64,000 nucleotides of DNA, from assembly GCA_023389055.1 (NCBI GenBank), contig JAEWFA010000037.1, forward strand, positions 62,001-126,000, written 5' to 3'. The notes below the pieces were generated by a model. It ran no database searches, was not told the DNA's origin, and saw nothing but the letters and a program-made list of their open reading frames with translations. Position 1 is the stretch's first letter, and each line of letters starts with the position of its first letter. Positions 41,250 to 50,999 of the stretch are shown here, piece after piece. This stretch comes from Pseudomonadota bacterium. Lineage in GTDB: Bacteria > Pseudomonadota > Gammaproteobacteria > Burkholderiales > Burkholderiaceae_E. Made by a program: the position numbers and the translations under genes.

Positions 41250-41549
41250 ATGAACGGCAGCTCGCACATCCCGCTGCGCTTCGGAGCCCCGGACAACGCG
41301 CTCGTCTTCGGTGCTCGGGATCAGCGGCCGGCACCTGAACCGGCGCCTGGCCGGGGAAGGCGCCTCGTTCAAGCGGCTGCGCGACGCGGCACTGTGCGGC
41401 GTGGCGATCGAACGGCTGCGCAGCGACGACGGCCTGCCGGACATCGCCGGCGACCTGGGCTTCTCCGACGAGAGCGCCTTCGCCAAGGCGTTCCGGCGCT
41501 GGACCGGACCCCCGCCACACACCCCGGCACGCCAAATGCCTGTCGCTGA
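41250..41549 (+). pseudogene. Decayed AraC-family regulator gene
   Basis: A short piece reading HIPLRFGAPDNALVF (end of an AraC-type ligand-binding domain) is followed, after a frame change near 41310, by an AraC C-terminal HTH: LGISGRHLNRRLAGEGASFK, RDAALCGVAIERL, DIAGDLGFSDESAFAKAFRRW. The middle linker of 60 or more residues and most of the N-terminal domain are missing. With no intact start or frame it should be inactive. The HTH reading can be followed from 41311 to about 41550. Confidence 0.7.
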
Positions 41550-41615
41550 AGGCCGCCGGTCCGGGACCGGGCAGCGCATCGCGCGCCGGCATTCGAGGAA
41601 TACGAGGAGGAGCGA

Positions 41616-43148
41616 TTGCAGCGGCGGGAATTCCTTGTCGGGGCCGTCTGGCTGACCGCCTGGGTCGGGGTCGGGGTCGGCGCCTGGGCCGCCGAGAATC
41701 GGACGGCCGCGGGCGAGGGAACCCCGTTCGACGGTTCCACCGTCCGTCAACTCGCGCGCCAGCTGTCCCAGTCGCCGTACAAGGCACCGAGCGATCCGCT
41801 GCCGGACGACCTGAAGAACCTGAGCTACGACGCCTATCGCGCCATCCGGTTCCTGCCGGAGAAGGCGCTGTGGCGCGGCGAAGATCTTCCGTTCCAGGTG
41901 CAGTTCTTTCATCGGGGCTTCATTTTTTCCGACCGGGTCGAGATACATGTCGTCGACCAGGGCCGCGCGCGGCCCGTCTCGTACTCGCCGAGCCAGTTCT
42001 CTTTCGGCGAAACGCCGGAACCGAAACCCGATGCGGCGCTCGGCTACGCCGGCTTCCGACTCCATGCCAAGCTCAATCGCCCCGACTATTACGACGAGGT
42101 TGCGGTCTTCCTGGGCGCGAGCTATTTCCGCGCGGTCGCGAAGGGACAGGTGTTCGGCCTGTCCGCGCGCGGACTCTCGATCGACACCGCGGACCCCAAA
42201 GGCGAGCAGTTCCCGGCCTTCCGCTCGTTCTGGATCGAGCGCCCGGCGAAAGGGACGCAATCGATCGTCGTGCACGCGCTGCTCGACAGTCCGAGCACGA
42301 CGGCCGCTTACCGCTTCACGATCCGCCCGGGCGAAACGACGATGACCGACGTCGAGGCGGCGTTGTACCCGCGCACGAAGATCGCACAGGCGGGCTTGGG
42401 CACGCTCACCAGCATGTTCTACTTCGACGCGCAGGACCGCGTAGGCGTCGACGACTTCCGACCCTCGGTTCACGACTCGGGCGGCCTGGCGATCCACACC
42501 GGACACGGCGAGCGGCTATGGCGCCCCTTGTCGAACCCGCGCGACCTCCAGGTCAGCGGATTCGCGGACACCAACGTGCGCGGGTTCGGCCTGCTGCAGC
42601 GCAACCGCGACTTCCGGGCCTTCGAGGACCTCGAGGCGCGCTACGAGAACCGGCCGAATGCGTGGGTCGAGCCGATCGGCGACTGGGGCGAAGGCGAGGT
42701 GCAGTTGTACGAGATCCCGGCGCGAAACGAATACAACGACAACATCGTCGCGTTCTGGCGCCCCAAGGAGCCGTTCCAGGCGAAGCGGGAGTACATCTAC
42801 ACGTATCGGCTGCACTGGACGAACGACGATCCGAACGCCGCAGACAGCGCCACCTTCACGCGCACGCGCCAGGGCGCGGCCCGCGACGATCGCCGCCTGT
42901 TCGTGCTCGATGCGATCGGCGAGAAACTGAAGAAACTGCCGCCCGACACCGAAGTCCGGGGCGACGTCACCGCCAGCGCCGGCAAGGTTCTGCACGTGGT
43001 GACGCAACCGAACCCGCATACCGGCGGCTGGCGACTGAGCTTCTTCCTCGATCCCCAGAAGTCGCCGAGCGTAGACCTGCGTGCACGACTGATGCACGGA
43101 CAGGACGTGTTGTCGGAAACCTGGATCTACCGATGGACGCCGCCCTGA
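41616..43148 (+). CDS. mdoG: Periplasmic glucan biosynthesis protein MdoG/OpgD type
   Basis: This 510-residue OpgG/OpgD-family protein shapes osmoregulated periplasmic glucans. The N-terminus carries a twin-arginine-like signal (QRREFLVGAVWLTAWVGVGVG), which is more typical of the OpgD paralogue. Core segments VRQLARQLSQSPYKAP, YRAIRFLPEKALW, AGFRLHAKLNRPDYYDEVAVFLGASYFRA and FWIERP fit the family, as do YDNIVAFWRP-like strands and WRLSFFLD near the end. The TTG start at 41616 is supported by a GAGGAGGAG site. It overlaps mdoH by 16 bases. Confidence 0.92.
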   Translation: MQRREFLVGAVWLTAWVGVGVGAWAAENRTAAGEGTPFDGSTVRQLARQLSQSPYKAPSDPLPDDLKNLSYDAYRAIRFLPEKALWRGEDLPFQVQFFHRGFIFSDRVEIHVVDQGRARPVSYSPSQFSFGETPEPKPDAALGYAGFRLHAKLNRPDYYDEVAVFLGASYFRAVAKGQVFGLSARGLSIDTADPKGEQFPAFRSFWIERPAKGTQSIVVHALLDSPSTTAAYRFTIRPGETTMTDVEAALYPRTKIAQAGLGTLTSMFYFDAQDRVGVDDFRPSVHDSGGLAIHTGHGERLWRPLSNPRDLQVSGFADTNVRGFGLLQRNRDFRAFEDLEARYENRPNAWVEPIGDWGEGEVQLYEIPARNEYNDNIVAFWRPKEPFQAKREYIYTYRLHWTNDDPNAADSATFTRTRQGAARDDRRLFVLDAIGEKLKKLPPDTEVRGDVTASAGKVLHVVTQPNPHTGGWRLSFFLDPQKSPSVDLRARLMHGQDVLSETWIYRWTPP

Positions 43149-45373
43149 GTCGAAGCCGGCGTTCCGGCTCGCCGAGCGTCGATGCAGGCCGCCGGGCCGC
43201 ACAGACCTCACCGCCGCTGCCGCCGGAAGCGCCGCTGCAGATGCCGGTGCAATCGTTCGCCGACGGAACCCGCGAGAACGCGGGCGCCGGTCCGCGCTCG
43301 ATCGGCTTGCGACGCTTCGCGGTGCTCGCCGGCAGTGCGGCGCTGACTGCCTTTGCCGCACACGAGATGTACCTCGTGCTCCAGGTCGCAGGACTCACAC
43401 TGCTCGAAGGCGTCGTGCTCGTGCTCTTCGTCGTCCTGTTCGCCTGGGTGGCGTTCTCGTTCGTGACCAATCTCGCCGGATTCGTGCTGACGCTGATCGC
43501 GCGCGATCCGCCGCCGGCAGTCGACCCGGCGCAACTGCATCGCGAATCGCCATCGCGCACGGCGCTGCTCTTTCCGGTCTACAACGAGGACGCCGCCCGG
43601 GTGATGGCCCGGCTGCAGGCGATGCACGAAGCGCTGTCACAGGCGAAGGCACTGCAGGGCTTCCACTTCTTCGTGCTGAGCGACACGACGCGGCCCGACA
43701 TCCGGATCGCCGAGGAGGCCGCCTTCCTCCAGGCGCGCGCGAACACCGGAGACCACGAACGGATCTTCTACCGACATCGACGGCGAAACGAAGGACGCAA
43801 GGCGGGCAACATCGCCGATTGGGTGAGGCGCTTCGGCGCCGCATACGAATACATGATCGTGCTGGACGCCGACAGTTTGATGAGCGCGCCGACGCTCCTG
43901 CGGCTCACAGACGCGATGAACCGGCGCCCGCGGGTCGGACTGATCCAGACGCTGCCGGTCATCGTGAACGCCTCGACGCCGTTCGCGCGCTTGCAGCAGT
44001 TCGCCAACCGGCTGTACGGGCCGATGCTCGGCCGAGGGCTCGCGTGGTGGCACGGCGCGGAGAGCAACTACTGGGGCCACAACGCGATCCTGCGCACGCG
44101 CGCGTTCGCCGCGAGCGCCGGCCTGCCCGCACTGCCCGGACGAAAGCCGATCGGCGGCGAAATCATGAGTCACGACTTCGTCGAGGCGGCGCTGATGCGG
44201 CGCAGCGGGTGGGCGATCCAGATAGCGCCCGAACTCGACGGCAGCTACGAGGAATCGCCGCCGGCACTCAGCGACCACTCGGTTCGCGACCGGCGCTGGT
44301 GCCAGGGAAACCTGCAGCACCTGGGCGTGCTTCCCGCGCGCGGGCTGCACGGTATGAGCCGGCTGCACCTGCTCACCGGCATCGGCTCGTACGTTACGGC
44401 GCCGCTGTGGCTGGCGTTCCTGCTGGCGGGAATCCTCATCGCCCTGCAGGCGCACTTCATCCGGCCGGAATATTTCCCCGCCGGCTTCGCGCTGTTTCCC
44501 GAATGGCCGGCGCAGGACCCGGTTCGCGCGGCATGGGTGTTCGCCGGCACGATGGCCCTTCTCTTCCTGCCCAAGCTGCTCGCCTGGGTCGCGATGCTCG
44601 TGCACCGCCGGCAACGACGTGATTTCGGCGGCGGTACGCGCGGTCTCGCAAGCGTCCTGCTCGAGACGATCGTCTCCGGATTGATGGCGCCCGTCGTGAT
44701 GCTCGACCAGTCGCTCACCGTCGTCGCGGCGCTCGCCGGACGCGACGTCGGCTGGAACGTTCAGCGTCGCGACGACGATGCGCTGCCGTGGCGCGAGATC
44801 GCGCGCGTCTACGCCGGGCACACGCTCTTCGGCGTGCTGCTCGCTGCCGCGGCCTACGCGGTGTCGTGGTCGTTGTTCCTGTGGATGACTCCGGTCATTG
44901 CCGGATTGCTGCTCGCGATTCCGCTCGCGGCACTGACGGCCGACGCGCGGCTCGGCCGTCGGCTGCGCCGCATCGGGCTGCTGCTCGTTCCCGAGGAGCG
45001 CCGGCCACCGTCGATCCTGGTTCGCGCCAACGAGCTGGCATCGCGGATCGGCGCGTCGCTGCCGGAGATGGACGCGATCGAGCGGCTGATGGGCGATCCT
45101 GCTCTCGTCTGCGCGCACGCCGAAATGATCGAGCCGCATCGGCGGCGCCGCGGCGAGGTCGACGTCGACCTGGTGGTCGCCATGGCGCGGATCGCCGATG
45201 CCAGGACGCCGCAGGAGGCGCGCCGGATGCTCAGCGACCGCGAACTGAGCGCCGTGCTGTCCGACGCGCGAGGCTTCGAGCAGCTCGCCTCGATGATCCA
45301 CCGGCGCGACCTGCCCGGCGTTCAGGCCCCGGCCGCCCGCGATCCGGCAGCGCAGGTCAATCCATCGTCATGA
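43133..45373 (+). CDS. mdoH: Glucans biosynthesis glucosyltransferase MdoH
   Basis: This 746-residue inner-membrane GT2 glucosyltransferase makes the backbone of periplasmic glucans. Two N-terminal membrane segments (LTAFAAHEMYLVLQ region and VVLVLFVVLFAWVAF) precede the catalytic loop with RTALLFPVYNEDAARV, FVLSDTTRPDI, MIVLDADSLMS and DRRWCQGNLQHL (QxxRW-type). Further helices follow (WLAFLLAGILIALQ, GTMALLFLPKLLAWVAML, LLAAAAYAVSWSLFLW). The ATG at 43133 lies inside the end of mdoG. The coding end overlaps that of putA on the other strand by 17 bases. Confidence 0.94.
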   Translation: MDAALSRSRRSGSPSVDAGRRAAQTSPPLPPEAPLQMPVQSFADGTRENAGAGPRSIGLRRFAVLAGSAALTAFAAHEMYLVLQVAGLTLLEGVVLVLFVVLFAWVAFSFVTNLAGFVLTLIARDPPPAVDPAQLHRESPSRTALLFPVYNEDAARVMARLQAMHEALSQAKALQGFHFFVLSDTTRPDIRIAEEAAFLQARANTGDHERIFYRHRRRNEGRKAGNIADWVRRFGAAYEYMIVLDADSLMSAPTLLRLTDAMNRRPRVGLIQTLPVIVNASTPFARLQQFANRLYGPMLGRGLAWWHGAESNYWGHNAILRTRAFAASAGLPALPGRKPIGGEIMSHDFVEAALMRRSGWAIQIAPELDGSYEESPPALSDHSVRDRRWCQGNLQHLGVLPARGLHGMSRLHLLTGIGSYVTAPLWLAFLLAGILIALQAHFIRPEYFPAGFALFPEWPAQDPVRAAWVFAGTMALLFLPKLLAWVAMLVHRRQRRDFGGGTRGLASVLLETIVSGLMAPVVMLDQSLTVVAALAGRDVGWNVQRRDDDALPWREIARVYAGHTLFGVLLAAAAYAVSWSLFLWMTPVIAGLLLAIPLAALTADARLGRRLRRIGLLLVPEERRPPSILVRANELASRIGASLPEMDAIERLMGDPALVCAHAEMIEPHRRRRGEVDVDLVVAMARIADARTPQEARRMLSDRELSAVLSDARGFEQLASMIHRRDLPGVQAPAARDPAAQVNPSS

Positions 45374-48300
45374 GGCTGGCATTGCCGCCCGCTGCGGCCG
45401 TGTTCACCGAGAGCACGCGCTCGACGAACAGGCGCTCGAGCGCAATCGAGCCGTAGCGCCGCTCGCCCGGCGAGCAGGCGAGCAGCGCGACGATCGGGCC
45501 GTCGCGTCGTGCGAGCCGAACGCTCCATTCCCGAATCTCTTCGTCGTCCGCGTGCACGATCGCCGCGTCGAAGCGACTGGCCTGCACATCGTCGACGAGC
45601 TGCACGTGCGCGCGCAGCGGCACGGGCAGCGATCCCTGAAGGGCGCCGGCAGCGCCGTCGTCGCCCTGCCACTGCATCGCACAGCCCGCCGCGAGCGCGT
45701 GCGCAAACTGGAACAGGCGATCGGCGTCGTCGCGCGCAACACCGAGCACGGCGCGACGCGATGCGAGTCGCCACGTGTTGCGCTCGCCCGTCGGTCCATC
45801 GAGGACGAACGGCAATTCGAGCGGCGTATCGCGCGCGAGCGCAACGCAGGTGTCGGCGAGCGCATCCCACTGCGGCCGGCCCGATTCGCGCAGCCAGCGT
45901 TCGAGCGTCGCCAACGCAGAAAGAGCCGCGACCCGCCGCTCGTTTGGTGCGCCGGCGCGATCCGCCGGGATACGCTCGGAACCCGCTGCATGCTGCGGCG
46001 GCAGCGCCAGCGCGGCGTCGATCGGCAGATGCATGAGCCGCCGCAGGTACAGCGGTCCGCCTGCCTTCGGTCCGGTGCCCGACAGCCCTTCCCCCCCGAA
46101 CGGCTGCACCCCGACGACGGCGCCGATCATGTTGCGGTTCACGTATTGGTTGCCCACGCGGGCGCGCTCGGCGATGAAATCGACCGTCTCGTCGATGCGC
46201 GTCTGCACCCCCAGCGTCAGTCCGAAGCCGATCCGTTCGATCGTCTCGAGCACGCCGGCCAGCTCCTCGCGCGCGTAGCGCACGAAGTGCAGCACGGGAC
46301 CGAAGATTTCGCGGCGCAGCGCACCGACCGTGGGCAACTCCACGACGGCCGGCGCAACGTACCAGCCGTGCCGGCGTTCTCGCGCGGCGGCTTCGTCCAC
46401 GGGGTTCGTTCCGCCCGCGAGCACCTGCGTACCCGCGTTTTCGAGATACGCCAGCAGCGCATCTCTCGCATCCCGGTCGATGACGGGTCCGACGTCGGTA
46501 TCGAGTCGATCCGGGCGCCCGAGACGCAATTCGCGCATCGCCCCGCGCAGCATGGCGAGGACGCGATCGGCTACTTCATGCTGCACGCACAGCACGCGCA
46601 ATGCGGAGCAGCGCTGGCCGGCGCTGTCGAAGGCCGACGCAACGATGTCGGCAACCGCCTGTTCGGGCAATGCCGACGAATCGACGATCATCGCGTTGAT
46701 TCCGCCGGTTTCGGCGATCAGCGTGACCGGCTGCCCGCGCTCGTCGAGCCGGCCGGCAAGCGAGCGGGCGATCGAGCGGGCGACATCGGTCGAACCGGTG
46801 AAGACCACGCCGCGAATGCGCGGATCGGCAACCAGCGCCGCCCCTACCGTCGCGCCCTCGCCTGGCAGCATCTGCAGCGCTTCGGCGTCGACGCCGACTT
46901 CGTGCAGCAGGCGCACCAGGCGAGCGGCAACGAGCGGCGTCTGCTCGGCCGGCTTGGCGAGCACCGCGTTGCCTGCCGCGAGCGCCGCGGCGATCTGCCC
47001 GCAGAAAATCGACAGCGGGAAGTTCCACGGACTGATGCAGACGACCGGACCGAGCGGCGCTGTGTGCGCAGACTCCGGAAGGTCGCGCAACCGGGCGGCG
47101 TAATAACGCAGGAAGTCGACCGTCTCGCGCACTTCGGAGATCGAATCGGGAATCGTGCGGCCGGCCTCGCGCACGACGAGCGCGATCCATTGCTCCGGAC
47201 TCGCTTCCAGCAGTGCCGCCGCGCGCTCGAGTGCCTGCGCGCGCAGCGCGGGCGGCTTCGAAGCCCACAGCGAAGCCTGCTGTGCGCAACGAAGGGCATC
47301 GTCGACGTCGCCCGCACCTGCCTCGACGACGGTACCGACACGATCGCGCGTATCGGCCGGATTGCGTATGTCGCGCCGAGCGCCGGCGTCGCGCGATTCG
47401 CCGGCGACCAGCGGCGCGGCGACGTGCTGTTGGCGGCCGCAACTGTCCAGCGCCTGCGCGAGCCGAGCCAGGCGCTCCTCGTCGGTGAGGTCGATGCCGC
47501 GGGAATTCAAGCGGCGCACGCCGTACAGCGCTCGCGGCAACGGGATCGCAGGATGCGGCAGGCCGGTCGCGCCTTCGGCGCTTGCGCTGCGCTCGACGAC
47601 GCGCACCGGATCCTCGACCAGTTCGTCGATCGGCACCGATTCGTCGGCGATGCGGTGCACGAACGAAGTGTTCGCGCCGTTCTCGAGCAGCCGGCGAACG
47701 AGATAGGCGAGCAACGTCTCGTGCGTGCCGACCGGTGCATAGATGCGACACGGCCGCCCCAGCCCGCCGTCGGCCTCGCTGCGGACGACCTGCTCGTACA
47801 ACGGCTCGCCCATCCCGTGCAGGCACTGGAACTCGTACTGCCCGGGACGAAAGCCCGCGCCGGCCATCTCGTGCACCGCCGCGACGGTGTGCGCGTTGTG
47901 CGTGGCGAACTGCGGGTAGATCGCCTCGGGCGCGGCGAGCAGCCCGCGCGCGCAGGCGAGATACGAGACGTCGGTATGCGCCTTGCGCGTGAACACCGGA
48001 TAACCGTCCAGGCCGTCGAGTTGCGCCCGCTTGATCTCTCCGTCCCAGTACGCTCCCTTGACCAGCCGCACCATGAGCCGCCGCCGGCTGTGCCGCCCCA
48101 GTTCGACGAGCCAGTCGACGACGCGCAGGCATCGCTTCTGATAGGCCTGCACGACGAAGCCCAGGCCGTCCCATCCGGCGAGCCCCGGCTCGAGGCACAA
48201 GCGCTCGAGCAGGTCGAGCGAGACGTCGAGCCGTTCGGCCTCTTCGGCATCGACGTTCAAGCCGATGTCCCAGGCCCGCGCCCGCAGCGAGAGACCGAGC

Positions 48301-49202
48301 AGCCGCGGGTACAGCTCGTCGGCGACGCGCCCGTACTGCGAGCGCAGGAAGCGCGGATGCAACGCCGAGAGCTTGATCGATACGCCGGGGCCGTCGACGA
48401 CGCCGCGACCCGCCGAGGTCTCGCCGATCGCATCGATCGCTGCCTCGTACGCCGCGTGGTAGTGCAAGGCGTCCTCGTCGGTGAGCGCCGCCTCGCCGAG
48501 CATGTCGTACGAGTGGCGAAAGCCGGCGACCTCCTGCGCACGCGCGCGCTCGAGCGCCTCGCCGATCGACTCGCCGGCGACGAACTGCTCGCCGAGCAGG
48601 CGCATCGCGCGATCCACCGCGCGGCGAACGAGCGGTTCGCCGCCGCGCGCGATCGCCCGCAACATCGCGCTCGACAGTCCCCGCTCGTCGTGCAGCGAGA
48701 CGAGCCTGCCGGTGACGACCAGTCCCCAGGTCGCGGCGTGCACGAAGATCGACGCGTGCGAGCCGAGGTGCGATTGCCAGTCGCCGCTGCCCACCTTGTC
48801 GCGGATCAGCGCATCGCGCGTTGCGTGATCCGGTATGCGCAGCAGCGCTTCGGCCAGGCACATCAACGCGACGCCTTCCTGCGACGACAACGAGAACTCG
48901 GCGAGCAGTTCCTGCACGAGCGCTTCACGGCTCGCCCGGCGGCCCCGCAACCGCGCAGCGAGCGTCCTCGCCACCGCATCCACGGCCGCTTCGCGGCCGG
49001 GCTCGACGCGACCGATCGGCAACAGCGCACGCACGCACGCCGCTTCGTCGGCGCGATACCGCTCGGTGATCGCGGCTCGCATCGCCGACTGCCGGCGCAC
49101 CTGTCCGAGCAGCGGCGCGAACGCCTCCTGCGGGTTTTCGACGACCGGGCCGATCGCCGCGCGCAACCGGCCGTCCGACGCGCCGGCGCTCTCGTCCGCC
49201 AT
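45357..49202 (-). CDS. putA: Bifunctional proline dehydrogenase / delta-1-pyrroline-5-carboxylate dehydrogenase
   Basis: This 1281-residue PutA oxidises proline to glutamate. The PRODH barrel shows SIKLSALHPRF, VKGAYWDGEIKRAQ, YQFATHNAHTV-like IYPQFATHNAHT and HGMGEPLYEQV. The aldehyde dehydrogenase part shows ISPWNFPLSIF, VVFTGSTDVARSI and the nucleophile Cys in DSAGQRCSALRVLCVQ, then the GGEGLSGTG loop. A C-terminal ALDH-superfamily-like domain (ending RVLSVNTAAAGGNASLMTMD) makes it the long type B form. There is no ribbon-helix-helix DNA-binding region at the N-terminus (starts MADESAG), so it is not a self-repressor. ATG at 49202 follows GGGAGG. Confidence 0.95.
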   Translation of the reverse strand: MADESAGASDGRLRAAIGPVVENPQEAFAPLLGQVRRQSAMRAAITERYRADEAACVRALLPIGRVEPGREAAVDAVARTLAARLRGRRASREALVQELLAEFSLSSQEGVALMCLAEALLRIPDHATRDALIRDKVGSGDWQSHLGSHASIFVHAATWGLVVTGRLVSLHDERGLSSAMLRAIARGGEPLVRRAVDRAMRLLGEQFVAGESIGEALERARAQEVAGFRHSYDMLGEAALTDEDALHYHAAYEAAIDAIGETSAGRGVVDGPGVSIKLSALHPRFLRSQYGRVADELYPRLLGLSLRARAWDIGLNVDAEEAERLDVSLDLLERLCLEPGLAGWDGLGFVVQAYQKRCLRVVDWLVELGRHSRRRLMVRLVKGAYWDGEIKRAQLDGLDGYPVFTRKAHTDVSYLACARGLLAAPEAIYPQFATHNAHTVAAVHEMAGAGFRPGQYEFQCLHGMGEPLYEQVVRSEADGGLGRPCRIYAPVGTHETLLAYLVRRLLENGANTSFVHRIADESVPIDELVEDPVRVVERSASAEGATGLPHPAIPLPRALYGVRRLNSRGIDLTDEERLARLAQALDSCGRQQHVAAPLVAGESRDAGARRDIRNPADTRDRVGTVVEAGAGDVDDALRCAQQASLWASKPPALRAQALERAAALLEASPEQWIALVVREAGRTIPDSISEVRETVDFLRYYAARLRDLPESAHTAPLGPVVCISPWNFPLSIFCGQIAAALAAGNAVLAKPAEQTPLVAARLVRLLHEVGVDAEALQMLPGEGATVGAALVADPRIRGVVFTGSTDVARSIARSLAGRLDERGQPVTLIAETGGINAMIVDSSALPEQAVADIVASAFDSAGQRCSALRVLCVQHEVADRVLAMLRGAMRELRLGRPDRLDTDVGPVIDRDARDALLAYLENAGTQVLAGGTNPVDEAAARERRHGWYVAPAVVELPTVGALRREIFGPVLHFVRYAREELAGVLETIERIGFGLTLGVQTRIDETVDFIAERARVGNQYVNRNMIGAVVGVQPFGGEGLSGTGPKAGGPLYLRRLMHLPIDAALALPPQHAAGSERIPADRAGAPNERRVAALSALATLERWLRESGRPQWDALADTCVALARDTPLELPFVLDGPTGERNTWRLASRRAVLGVARDDADRLFQFAHALAAGCAMQWQGDDGAAGALQGSLPVPLRAHVQLVDDVQASRFDAAIVHADDEEIREWSVRLARRDGPIVALLACSPGERRYGSIALERLFVERVLSVNTAAAGGNASLMTMD

Positions 49203-49266
49203 TCCGCCTCCCTCGTGAAGACCCCCTGTTACGGTACACTGCCGAGTCCCATTTCGTGTCCCTTCG

Positions 49267-49644
49267 ATGGCCCTTTCGCCTCCCGTGCCGCGCTCGCGCG
49301 GCCGCCGTCGCGCGACAGCGGCACTCGCCGCGTCGCCGCTGGTCTTCGCGCTCGCTTTCGGGTCGCGCGCGCACGCCCAGTTGAAGCGCTCGTTTCCCGA
49401 GAAGGCGCGTCTCGCGCGCCTGGAGATGCGCCTTTTCCCGGAGGCACTGCTCGACGGCGAGAGCGTGCGGCTGGCCGCCGGCGTGCGGATCCACGACGCG
49501 AACAACCGCATCGTGATGCCCGCCTCGCTGTCGGGCACCCACGACGTACTGGTCGACGACGACGCCTCCGGACAGATCGCTCGCATCTGGATCCTCACAC
49601 ACGACGAGCTCGCCGCGGCGCGCGAGCGCAAGAACAGCCGGTGA
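49267..49644 (+). CDS. Exported small protein upstream of miaB
   Basis: This 125-residue protein has a signal peptide (AALAASPLVFALAFGSRAHA) and a mature part of about 85 residues. It contains KARLARLEMRLFPEALLDGE, VRLAAGVRIHDANNRIVMPA and DASGQIARIWILTHDELAAA. I recall similar small proteins near miaB in betaproteobacteria, but no function. ATG at 49267. Its stop overlaps the miaB GTG, so miaB is translationally coupled to it. It reads divergently from putA over a 64-bp spacer that must hold both promoters. Confidence 0.7.
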   Translation: MALSPPVPRSRGRRRATAALAASPLVFALAFGSRAHAQLKRSFPEKARLARLEMRLFPEALLDGESVRLAAGVRIHDANNRIVMPASLSGTHDVLVDDDASGQIARIWILTHDELAAARERKNSR

Positions 49645-50999
49645 CGAAGAAGCTCTACATCCGCACCTTCGGGTGCCAGATGAACGAGTACGACTCCGAC
49701 CGCATGGCCGACGTGCTCGCTGCCAGCGAAGGCGCGAGCAAGACCGAAAGGATCGAGGACGCAGACATCGTCCTGTTCAACACCTGCTCGGTGCGCGAGA
49801 AAGCGCAGGAGAAGGTGTTCTCCGACCTGGGTCGCGTACGCGAGCTCAAGCGCGCCAATCCCCGCTTGCTCGTCGGCGTGGGCGGCTGCGTCGCGAGCCA
49901 GGAAGGAGAAGCGATCGTCGAGCGGGCGCCGTGGGTCGATCTCGTGTTCGGCCCGCAGACGCTGCACCGGCTGCCCGAGTTGATCGCGCGGCGACGCGAA
50001 ACCGGACGACCGCAGGTCGACATCCGCTTCCCCGAGATCGAGAAGTTCGACCGCATGCCGCCGGCGCGCAGCGAAGGCGCGAGCGCCTTCGTCTCGATCA
50101 TGGAGGGTTGCAGCAAGTACTGCAGCTTCTGCGTGGTGCCGTACACGCGCGGGCACGAGATTTCTCGTCCGGTCGACGACGTGCTCGTCGAGATCGCCGG
50201 GCTTGCGGCGCAGGGAGTGCGCGAACTCACGCTGCTGGGACAGAACGTGAACGCGTATCGCGGCGCATTGGCAAGCGGCGGCGCATCGCCTGCGACAGCG
50301 GGCGGTCCGAGCGCCGACCTCGCGATGCTGCTCGAGCTCGTCTGCGAGATCCCCGGCATCGAGCGCGTGCGCTACACGACCTCGCACCCGAAGGAGTTCG
50401 GCCAGCGCTTGATCGACGCGCACGCCCGTCTGCCGAAGCTCGCCGCCCACGTGCACCTTCCGGTGCAATCGGGCTCCGACCGAATCCTCGCGGCAATGAA
50501 ACGCGGCTACACCGCGCTCGAATACAAGTCGATCGTCCGGCGGCTGCGCGCGGCGCGTCCCGACCTGAGCCTGAGCTCGGATTTCATCGTCGGTTTTCCC
50601 GGCGAGACCGCCGACGACTTCGAGAAGACGATGCAACTGGTCGACGAAGTCGGCTTCGACGCTTCGTTCTCGTTCGTCTACAGTGCGCGTCCCGGCACGC
50701 CGGCCGCCGACCTCCCCGACGAAACGCCGCAGGACGAAAAACTCCAACGGCTGCAGCGATTGCAAGCGGCCAACAATGCGCAGGCCAAGGCGATCAGCGA
50801 GTCGATGGTCGACAGCGTCCAGTGCGTGCTCGTCGAGGGCCCCGCGCGACGCGACGCCTCGGAGCTCGCTGCGCGCACGTCGAACAACCGCGTCGTCAAT
50901 TTCCGCGGGGCGGGCGAATTCATCGGCCGCTTCGTCGAGCTGCGCATCACGGAAGCACGCGCGCATTCGCTGCGCGGCGAGCTCGTCGCTTTCCGATGA
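49641..50999 (+). CDS. miaB: tRNA-2-methylthio-N6-dimethylallyladenosine synthase
   Basis: This 452-residue radical SAM methylthiotransferase adds the methylthio group to i6A37 in tRNAs. The N-terminal UPF0004 domain has its cluster cysteines in TFGCQMNEYDSD, LFNTCSVREKA and GGCVASQ. The radical SAM site is EGCSKYCSFCVVPYTRG, and the C-terminal TRAM domain ends RTSNNRVVNFRG through EARAHSLRGELV. GTG at 49641. It overlaps the following Slam-like gene (ATGA). Confidence 0.95.
   Translation: MTKKLYIRTFGCQMNEYDSDRMADVLAASEGASKTERIEDADIVLFNTCSVREKAQEKVFSDLGRVRELKRANPRLLVGVGGCVASQEGEAIVERAPWVDLVFGPQTLHRLPELIARRRETGRPQVDIRFPEIEKFDRMPPARSEGASAFVSIMEGCSKYCSFCVVPYTRGHEISRPVDDVLVEIAGLAAQGVRELTLLGQNVNAYRGALASGGASPATAGGPSADLAMLLELVCEIPGIERVRYTTSHPKEFGQRLIDAHARLPKLAAHVHLPVQSGSDRILAAMKRGYTALEYKSIVRRLRAARPDLSLSSDFIVGFPGETADDFEKTMQLVDEVGFDASFSFVYSARPGTPAADLPDETPQDEKLQRLQRLQAANNAQAKAISESMVDSVQCVLVEGPARRDASELAARTSNNRVVNFRGAGEFIGRFVELRITEARAHSLRGELVAFR

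Noticed and set aside
41870..43132. In-frame extension of mdoH through mdoG
   Set aside because: The translation there is Arg/Pro-rich and out of phase with the clear mdoG protein. MdoH homology begins after 43133.
45552..49640. Very long plus-strand reading frame ahead of miaB, opposite putA
   Set aside because: The stretch is the antisense of putA, rich in Arg/His/Gln, without motifs. The miaB start at 49641 has the family N-terminus.
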